This document shows, in pieces, positions 56,353-64,000 of a stretch of DNA of 64,000 nucleotides. Position 1 is the first letter of the stretch. Every line of letters begins with the position of its first letter. The notes under the pieces were generated by a model. It had not been told where the DNA came from. It saw only the letters and a list, made by a program, of their open reading frames with translations, and searched no databases. This stretch comes from Cladorrhinum sp. PSN259 (Eukaryota; Ascomycota; Sordariomycetes; Sordariales; Podosporaceae): the NCBI GenBank assembly GCA_033725935.1, contig MU867079.1:1-64000 (forward strand), written 5' to 3'. The translations under genes and the position numbers were made by a program.

Positions 56353-57256
56353 GATGGCGGTATTGATGTTGGGGATAAGAAGTGTCAAGATGTTAAGAGG
56401 TGACGCTGGTGCAAAAAAGACGAAGCGATTTGGAAAACAAAGTGGGCGAGGAAAGAGCACGTTGAGAAATATATATCTTTTCACTCAAAGATGGAAGGTA
56501 GACCCTAATTGATGTAAATTCTTACCCGTGTCCGAAACGGCGTACGATGCTTTTATAACCGAAGGATTTCAGATGTCGAGCTTTCCTTGATGGAAATCGT
56601 CAGCTATACTACTTTGGTTCGTATTTCGAAGCTCCTATTGTGCTATTGTTTCACCTCCCCTCCCCCACGTATGAAAGGCCGATTCCGGCCTCGGTGCCGG
56701 ACTGCGGGTATCGCAGCCCCGCGCTGGACGGAAGTAGTGTGGAGCGTCATGAAGCCTGTTTATGGCACCATATATGTATATACCATATACTAAAAATCAC
56801 CTATTGATGGCTTATGTAAGTAAGAGAGTGATTGACAATTTACCCCTTGCCACACATGAAAATGATGATGCTTCGATTCGTCTGTTGCGGTTACAATAAG
56901 GACTGAATGCTTATGCCAAGGACCCCCACTAACAGATACCAATGACCGATGACGTTCAACGACTGGCCAATGCGGGACATCAACCGCCACCTCCCATCAT
57001 TTAGTCTGTTCAACAGATTTTGCGACAACTCAATTATTAAGCGGCGCACTTGTGAGATACACCAGAATTTGTTTTTAGATAGTCCAATACAATCTGCTTT
57101 CAATCCCTCTTCAAATACAACCAGTTTCGGTAGCCATATTAGTGGTTTCGATCTTTGCGCATTCCCTCCAAAGCTCCCCGCACTCCGAAATCTCGAACCG
57201 ATCCAAGCCGCCAGCGATACAACATTCAGGCGCATCAGTCCCTGATACCGCCCTTG
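56353..57256. other. Intergenic, divergent promoter between AKR and SelO genes
   Basis: About 0.9 kb between two divergently transcribed genes, with no other gene seen. Confidence 0.6.
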
Positions 57257-59242
57257 ATGCGCTTTAAGCCAGCTGCTCGCTGTCTTGCGTTGGCTCAACA
57301 TTTGAATACTCCAATATACCGACCCTTCGCTTCACCCTTTTCCTCCTTTAGTAGCAACATGGCCGCTGTCTACGGCAACGGCTCCTCGGCCTCTGACGAA
57401 GGCGTCACCCTCGCCGCCCTGCCCAAATCATGGCACTTCACCTCCTCCCTTCCAGCCGATAAACTCTTCCCAACTCCAGCAGACAGCCACAAGACCCCTC
57501 GCGACGAGATTGGCCCTCGACAAGTCCGCAACGCCGTCTTCACCTGGGTCAGACCGGAAGAGCAAAAGGATCCCGAGCTCCTAGCCGTCTCTCCCCGAGC
57601 CATGCGCGATGTAGGCCTCGCGCTCTCCGAAGCCGACACAGAAGAATTCAGACAAACAGTAGTCGGAAACAAAATCCAAGGCTGGGATTCCGAGACTCTC
57701 TCTGGACCCGGTTACCCCTGGGCGCAATGCTACGGCGGTTTCCAATTCGGAGACTGGGCAGGCCAGCTAGGCGACGGACGAGCAATATCCCTCTTCGAGT
57801 CTACAAACCCCAAAACAGGCCACCGGTATGAGATCCAACTCAAAGGAGCCGGCATGACCCCATACAGCCGCTTCGCAGACGGGAAAGCAGTCCTCCGCAG
57901 CAGCATCCGCGAGTTCATCGTAAGCGAGTACCTCAACGCCATCAACATCCCATCCACCCGCGCCCTAGCCATATCCTTGCTCCCTCACCAAAAAGTACGT
58001 CGCGAGCGAATGGAACCAGGCGCCATCGTAGTCCGCTTCGCCGAATCCTGGCTCCGTTTCGGCAACTTTGACATCCTCCGTGCCAGAGGCGACAAGGAGC
58101 TCACCCGCCTCCTAGCAACCTACATCGCCGAATCAGTCTTTGACGGGTGGGAAAGCCTCCCCGGAATTCTGGAAGATCCAACAGACCAATCAACCATCCA
58201 CAACCCTCCTCGAAACATACCCGCCTCAGAAATCCAAGGTCCTCCCGGAAAAGAACAAAACCGCTTCGCCCGTCTCTACCGTGAAATCGTCCGTCGAAAC
58301 GCCTTGACCGTCGCAAAATGGCAAGCCTACGGATTCATGAACGGCGTCCTAAACACAGACAACACCTCAATCTTCGGCCTCTCCCTCGATTTCGGCCCCT
58401 TCGCATTCATGGATAACTTCAACCCCAAGTACACGCCCAACCACGACGACCACTATTTACGGTACTCGTACGAGAACCAGCCAAAAATCATTATGTGGAA
58501 TTTAATCCGTCTAGGCGAAGCCTTGGGCGACCTCATCGGCGCCGGACCAGACCTCGACGATCCTACTTTTGTATCGGGCGGCGGCATCACGGAATCCAAC
58601 CAAGAGAAATACATCCCCCGCGCCGAGGCAGTAATCACCTCGGCCGCGACGGAAGAGTTCCAGTCTCTCTTCCTCGCCGAATACAAGCGGCTGATGATTT
58701 CCCGCCTGGGCTTGCTCAAACTGGCCGAAACGGACTTCAAGGAGCTCCTCTCGCCCCTTTTGGACACCCTCGAGTCCTTGTCGCTGGATTACAACCTCTT
58801 CTTCCGCCGTCTCTCGACAAACACGCTATCGCACATTCTCTCTCATCCCGAAATATTTTTCCCGGCTGAACCAGACGTGCCGCCTACGGAAGAAAAACTC
58901 GCCCAGCTAAAGACCTGGCTTGAATCGTGGAAAGAACGAGTAGTTCAGGATTGGGGCTCAGACCACTCTGAACAAGAGAGGATGAAGGCGATGCAGGCCG
59001 TTAATCCAAATTTCGTGCCGAGGGGGTGGATCCTGGACGAGCTGATTCGCCGCGTGGAAAAGGACGGCGAGAGGGAAGTTTTGATCAGGGCCATTCACCT
59101 TGCTACTCACCCATTCGAGGAATCGTGGGCAGGTAAGGAGTTTGAGTCTAAATCATATCAGGGCGACGTGGAAGAGGAGAAGAGATGGACGGGGGATGTG
59201 CCCAGGTCCGAGAGGGCGTTGCAGTGTAGTTGCAGTTCGTAA
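57257..59242 (+). CDS. FMP40: Selenoprotein-O-like protein AMPylase (FMP40 homologue), Cys form
   Basis: An intronless 661-aa protein. The first ATG (57257) gives an Arg/Phe/Ser-rich leader of about 35 residues (MRFKPAARCLALAQHLNTPI) suited to mitochondrial import. The pseudokinase fold shows GGFQFGDWAGQLGDGRAISL, IQLKGAGMTPYSRFADGKA, LRSSIREFIVSEYL, YGFMNGVLNTDNTSIFGLSL and DFGPFAFMD, the SelO nucleotide-binding and metal-binding segments. SelO transfers AMP to Ser/Thr/Tyr of redox proteins in mitochondria and affects glutathionylation. The C-terminus is QCSCSS: a Cys stands at the position used by selenocysteine in animals (third from the end), as in other fungi, and the neighbouring Cys could form a redox pair. 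Divergent from the aldo-keto reductase. Confidence 0.93.
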   Translation: MRFKPAARCLALAQHLNTPIYRPFASPFSSFSSNMAAVYGNGSSASDEGVTLAALPKSWHFTSSLPADKLFPTPADSHKTPRDEIGPRQVRNAVFTWVRPEEQKDPELLAVSPRAMRDVGLALSEADTEEFRQTVVGNKIQGWDSETLSGPGYPWAQCYGGFQFGDWAGQLGDGRAISLFESTNPKTGHRYEIQLKGAGMTPYSRFADGKAVLRSSIREFIVSEYLNAINIPSTRALAISLLPHQKVRRERMEPGAIVVRFAESWLRFGNFDILRARGDKELTRLLATYIAESVFDGWESLPGILEDPTDQSTIHNPPRNIPASEIQGPPGKEQNRFARLYREIVRRNALTVAKWQAYGFMNGVLNTDNTSIFGLSLDFGPFAFMDNFNPKYTPNHDDHYLRYSYENQPKIIMWNLIRLGEALGDLIGAGPDLDDPTFVSGGGITESNQEKYIPRAEAVITSAATEEFQSLFLAEYKRLMISRLGLLKLAETDFKELLSPLLDTLESLSLDYNLFFRRLSTNTLSHILSHPEIFFPAEPDVPPTEEKLAQLKTWLESWKERVVQDWGSDHSEQERMKAMQAVNPNFVPRGWILDELIRRVEKDGEREVLIRAIHLATHPFEESWAGKEFESKSYQGDVEEEKRWTGDVPRSERALQCSCSS

Positions 59243-60406
59243 ATTTCTTCCTTTCTTCCTTCTCTAGAGCATTCGTGTGGTTCTTGAAAATATATATCAA
59301 TATTCCCAAGTATATGAATAACCCCTAAAGAGCTAATCTCTTCCTGTTTGCTCCGAAATAAACATGTGGCCTTGAATATCTGGAGAAGGGGACATATGTA
59401 AGTAACTACTTGGAAACAAGTCACATCAAGTTTAATTCATCATCAAGGTCAAGAACACCAACTCACAAGATCATAAAACAACAAAAGTCCAGGGAAGTCT
59501 GTTTATATTATCATAGAGCATTATCTGACTCCCTGGAAGGTGAATTAACTCTTCGCCCAAAATACCATCGCAGAAAACCATCCTTGATTCCTTCCACCTC
59601 CACCAAATCACCGCCCCGGTTTTCACCACCAGAAAGACCAAAGAAATGACTGCGACTACTATACAGCATTCCCCAAAATAACAAGGGAATCTGTGTGATA
59701 GTCTAAAACCCATGAAAATAAAAGCTATTTAAAAAAGAGGCAACTCTAGGTTCCTATTTAGATGTGACATGGACAAGACCGGGTATTCCTCTGTTGGCCG
59801 AGAGTTTTCGTAATTGGAGGGTCCATTTTTGAGAACCAAAACAAAAAACAAAACAAAACAAAACAAGGACAAATAAAAAAGAAAAGGCAATGCTGCTGGA
59901 TCTTCTCCAATAATTTCCGTCATCCATTAAAACTCCGCCGCCCCCTTCCATTTTTTGTCGATGACCCTTCCCAAAAAAAGATTCCACACAGCTATATTGA
60001 AGTAAAAACGATTGTCGAGGGCGGCCCACCTGAAGAGGTTGTAGGGTCACTGTCCCTATTAGATCTGGAAAGAAGAGATTCACAATCCTTCCGAATAAGG
60101 TAGCAAAGCCGCAAGCAGTTGATATTGCAAAACAATAACCATGATGTGTCCAAAGCACTCGAATGGGGAGTAACCTCCGGAGTGTAGGATGTCGGGTGAT
60201 TTGTAAAGGTAGCTGATGACGAAGATGTTGGTGTTAAAACCGAGTCTCATATGGTCGGGGTCAACTTGTCGTTGAGAACCGATGGCGAAAATCAGCGGGT
60301 ATAAGAGACAGAAAAAGAGATACCCTAATGGGTCTCCCAGTGAATGGCGGAGGAATCAACGAGATGTTCCTCCCAGATCAGATCAGACCAGATCAGACAC
60401 TTCCAG
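59243..60406. other. Intergenic between two convergent 3' ends
   Basis: The 3' UTRs of the SelO and PUF genes, with an AAAAC-rich run near 59840-59870. No gene seen. Confidence 0.6.
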
Positions 60407-63114
60407 TTAACGATAGCCAGCACCACCATAACGCGGGCCTGGACCCATACGAGAACCAATAGTCGAGGGACCAACGCCGGGACCGGGGCGAGTGGCAACT
60501 GCGTGGTTGGTGCAGAGCATTCCGACACGGGACCCAAACTTTGATCCACGAAGCGAGACCATATGCTTGCGGATGTGGGCGGCCACAATCTCACGGTGCT
60601 GAGGGTTCGCATGCGTCAGAATGTACTGAATGAGATAGTTGCCGTATTGGTCGCTGGCAATGTCAATGAGGGGAATGCGAGGGCGGTCAACCCGGCCTTC
60701 GCAAACCCGATCAAGATAACGACCCAGAAACTCAGGACCTCTAATCTTGAGACACTTTTCGACAACCTTGGAAGCAAACTGGTCCATGCTGTACTCCGCG
60801 GCGTAGCGAATAACATGGTCGATGGCCCGGCTGCGATCTCCAGGAGCACCATGCTCGCAGATGTGCTGGATGCACCAGTTGCCGAACTGACCATGTGCCA
60901 CAATGTCAATGTTGGCGAGGACCTCCTCAATACAGGGACGCTATATAACTCATGGTCAACAACTTATTCCAAAATGTGAACGAACAGCAAAATCCTACCT
61001 TGTCCTCTTCAAGACAGTTCTCGAAGATGTTCTGCACAACCAAGCTGCCCGTCTCTCCCAGCGCAACCTCATGCCACATGCCACGAAGAGCCTCATTGAC
61101 GTACTTCATGATCTGCGGGGGTGACTCGGTCCATCTCAGCTCAAACAGCTTCTGCCACACATGACACGCATAACGGTGGATAACCGTATCGGGAATGCGG
61201 CGGAGAAGCTCATGGACCATGATAGCCTTGTAGTCCTCGGGAACTGAGTCAAATGCCTTTTGCACCACGTGGCAGCCAAAGGGATCCATGGAGAGATTGA
61301 GGGTGTTGCCACGGATTGCCTCGGCGATGTTGATGACCTGCTCGGGGGTGCCATGTTCAAAGCAGCGCTGAACCAAAAAGTTGCCGAAGCGGTTGATCAT
61401 GAGCGGGTACGCCTGTGCGACAATGGCCTCGACAATATCGAACTTTTGCTCCGGGGTGCCCACCTTCAACTTCTGCTGCAGGAAGATTGATGCCTGCTGA
61501 TCATTGTTGCAGACAATCTTGTCAACAATGTACTTCCAGTCGCAGGTCACATTGCGATCAAGCAGACGACGGTAGTTGAGAGGCTCCGTAGTAGCGGAAA
61601 TGTACGTCTGTCCCTCGTTGCTGATCGACTTTTGGGGGAAAGTCAAAGCGCATTAGTCTTTGATTACACAAACGATCAAAACGAAGTCAACTTCTTACCT
61701 CATTCTTCCAGGGCGCACCTGCAGATGTAAACTCGGTGGCATGGGGTGAGAGAGCAGTGCCAACCGCTTGCTGTTGGTAAGAGGGGTACATTCCCATATT
61801 CAGGCCTCCAGCCATAGCGCCCTGAGGGGCAGTAGAGTAGCTATGGGTGTTGTCATACGCTGTGCTGGGCATGTTCGGATAGCCACCAAAGCCACTACGT
61901 AAGTGTGCTGCAGAGTTGCTGTAGCGGTTGTCATAGCGATTTCCACGGCGGGACATTTGTCTCATCATGTCATCGCCGGGGCCGCGCTCCTGCCGATATG
62001 TGTCCATGATGGGGGCTACGAAGGGAGATGAAGGTTGCTCATAGGCGACACGACTGGCGGCCGGTGCCCACTGAACTTGGTCCGTCGTCATGGAGCCCTG
62101 AGGAAACGGGTTGGTAAAAACCGGCTTATTGGTGTTCCAGATACCCATGGTACGACCGATGGCGTGGGTTGGGATGGAATCAACCACATCTGAGCGCGCA
62201 TCGTCCTGGGTCATCCAGCTCTGCTCACGCAAAAAGGGTGCTCTGGCCTGGCTGGTGCCGAAGATGGGCGCAACCGAGCCACGAGGGGCAATGGGCGATA
62301 CTGTCCCGCTCATGGCTTGGGGGAACTCGATGTCTAGGGCAAGGGCAGGTGTCACACGACCGCTATCGGGACCACTGTAAGCACGGGTTTGGGCCTCGAG
62401 ACGAGAAATCTTGGTCTGAGCTTGAGCAAGCTCAGCCTTGAGGCGCGCATATTCTTCGGCATTGATCTGGGCATCATTGGGCGTGGCGCTGGCAGAGCGG
62501 GTTGTAGCGCCGGTAGAGGCAACGAAAGTCTCAGTGGCCGGCGTGATGGGGAGAGAGCTCGAAGAAGATTGGTGGTCGAGATGGGGAGGGTAGAACTCTT
62601 CGTCGTCGATGGCGGACTTTAAGTTCTGGATAGGGAGGTGCTGCTCGGAGAACTTGGCATAGAGCTTGTCAATGGAATACGCATCGGCCGAGGTCAGGGG
62701 CTCGTGCTTGATCTTCAACTTCTGTCATCATCAGTCCATCTCCATTTTGTATGTGTCGGGTAAAGGTACCTTAGGTCCACTCTGGTTTGCCAGGTTCGAA
62801 ATCGAGAGCGCGGTGATTGTCTTCTTAAGAGATACGGCAGAGGTGCCCTCCTGTGTTGTTAAAGAATTAGAATCTTGAACCAGCTTTCATCACGATTATC
62901 ACTAGGTGGCTGATGATAAAAGAAAGATGGAGGAAGGCTGAAATCATTTTTCAATGAAGGCAACTATTTTCACCGAGATCAAAGTAAGGTAGCTTGCCTT
63001 CGAGGTATGAGCCGAGAGGTCCTCCGAGTGCTTCAAGTTTTCGTCCTGTGAGCAGCTCTTTGAAGTCTGGGGCCGCCGCTCGCCGGGCGAGCCCGTCAAA
63101 GCTGTACCCGCCAT
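60407..63114 (-). CDS. Pumilio-family (PUF) RNA-binding protein, eight repeats
   Basis: Five exons, 63114-62998, 62850-62770, 62721-61699, 61628-60999 and 60940-60407, encode 794 aa. The first intron appears to use a GC donor (GCAAGC). The N-terminal half is disordered with a short coiled coil (EEYARLKAELAQAQTKISRL). The PUF domain has eight recognisable helix-2 cores in order: RFGNFLVQ, PFGCHVVQ, RYACHVWQ, ETGSLVVQ, QFGNWCIQ, QFASKVVE, QYGNYLIQ and KFGSRVGM. The NxxQ, SxxE or CxxQ triplets in these helices read RNA bases. Repeats 3, 4 and 8 have non-standard residues, so recognition may differ from canonical Puf3. It resembles fungal Mcp2/Jsn1-type PUF proteins that bind 3' UTRs to repress or localise mRNAs. 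The C-tail is Gly/Pro-rich. Confidence 0.9.
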
Positions 63115-64000
63115 GGAAGTGGTTGGTTGGTCTGTCTGATTTGAAGATGTGAGATTACTGATCCAATGGTGAATTTGACAAGTGAACGTTAACAAGGTCG
63201 AGAAGATGGTCGAGATGTGTGTGACAAAAAGAACAAGTAGATTTCTGTGATGGTTGGACAAGTACAAGATTTATTGGGACGAGAACCAAGAGAAGTGTGA
63301 TGCGGGAGAGGATTTGGAGGGCGGAAGCTGAAAAGCCGAAAGCTCGGGAGCCAACCTAGAAGTTCCAGGTGCATTGGAGTCCTACCAGGCCTGGGCCCGT
63401 CAAACTGACATTCGAGAGCTACTGGGCCTGAACGAGAAGGACTGCCTTCCACCGGAGAGCACCAGGTGCTGAGACCCACATGGGGCTCCGGTTTTACGGG
63501 ACCGAGATATAACGGGACGCATGGAAGGCTCACTTACTTGATGCAATGGTCGATAAACCATTTTGATCTGCTTTCGTTTTTGGCAGGCCCGCGGTGGGAT
63601 TTCGGTGATATTCAAGAAAGATGAGTTGAAACGAGCAGGGAGTATAGTATATAGGTTTGTCGGTATAACGATTTGTTCGGTCTAAGGACCGCCACGGGTG
63701 TCGAAGGGATGTGAGAAGTTGGGAAGGCGTACCGGGATCTGGCTTGTGGTGGAAGGAGAGGAAGGATTAAATCGATGAGGGACTGTTTAATAGATGTTCC
63801 TGTCAATGCAGCAGAAAGTAAATCTCAACTGCGGCAACTCTCGGGCCGATTGCAAACAGTCACAAGATGGGACAAATTCCCATATAAATGGAAAGAACGA
63901 TCTGAAGAGGCACATAATGGTTGGACAGCTCAGTGCCAGAAGATAGGCCTCCGCCGTATAGACGTCATCGCCGGCAAGATTTCGATCTTTCGTCCTGTAT
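63115..64000. other. Promoter and 5' leader side of the PUF gene
   Basis: No other gene seen up to the window edge. GT-rich stretches around 63150-63250 are probably 5' UTR. Confidence 0.5.

Noticed and set aside
1..64000. CRISPR arrays, bacterial operons, prophage
   Set aside because: No regularly spaced direct repeats with unique spacers and no prokaryotic genes; all genes are fungal in structure.

Overview
The window is nuclear DNA of a filamentous ascomycete (Pezizomycotina, most like a Sordariomycete). The signs are many short GT-AG introns of about 48-103 nt with CTAAC/CTGAC branch-like motifs, dispersed single 5S rRNA genes, HET-domain and NACHT proteins with ankyrin repeats, a fungal Zn2Cys6 regulator, a PTH11/rhodopsin-like membrane protein and a Tad-like LINE. 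No bacterial, plasmid or viral genes were seen. Two 10-N assembly gaps (10,204-10,213 and 41,561-41,570) sit beside homopolymers of about 90 G or C.

Layout. 1-1.1 kb: 3' part of ORF1 of a non-LTR retrotransposon (-), stopped inside its zinc knuckle. 2.2-3.2 kb: small Cys-rich secreted/membrane protein with an apparent frameshift. 3.2-6.1 kb: Zn2Cys6 factor and Mediator subunit 18 (-). 7.7-9.0 kb: O-methyltransferase (-). 10.6-11.9 kb: rhodopsin-fold membrane protein (+), just after gap 1. 14.2-17.3 kb: HET-domain protein with 11 ankyrin repeats (-), followed by two decayed gene fragments (17.5-18.7 kb) and a variant 5S gene. 19.9-21.5 kb: acidic, Q/Y-rich protein (-). 22.8-26.8 kb: two MFS transporters (BSC6-like, MCH1-like). 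27.3-30.7 kb: PPM2/TYW4 wybutosine enzyme. 31.4-32.6 kb: mitochondrial phosphate carrier. 34.3-38.1 kb: seven-exon NLR-type gene (DUF7708-like, NACHT, ankyrin). 38.1-43.1 kb: gene-poor tract with two inverted 5S genes, a broken small zinc-binding gene and gap 2. 43.1-48.1 kb: BTB protein and a conserved fungal protein of unknown function. 48.1-53.9 kb: 5.8 kb without a recognisable gene. 53.9-63.1 kb: small protein, aldo-keto reductase, SelO/FMP40 and an eight-repeat PUF protein.

Housekeeping genes (MED18, PPM2, phosphate carrier, SelO, PUF) alternate with fast-evolving accessory segments. The main accessory theme is allorecognition/innate-immunity-type genes: a HET-ankyrin gene and a NACHT-ankyrin gene about 17 kb apart, both with nearly identical tandem ankyrin units, the form expected of repeats under concerted evolution. 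The second notable theme is 5S rRNA: two copies have one sequence and the third is a distinct isotype whose differences fall in the two strands of one helix and keep it paired.

Gene models are hand-spliced from the sequence. Exon limits are given where reading frame and splice signals agree.
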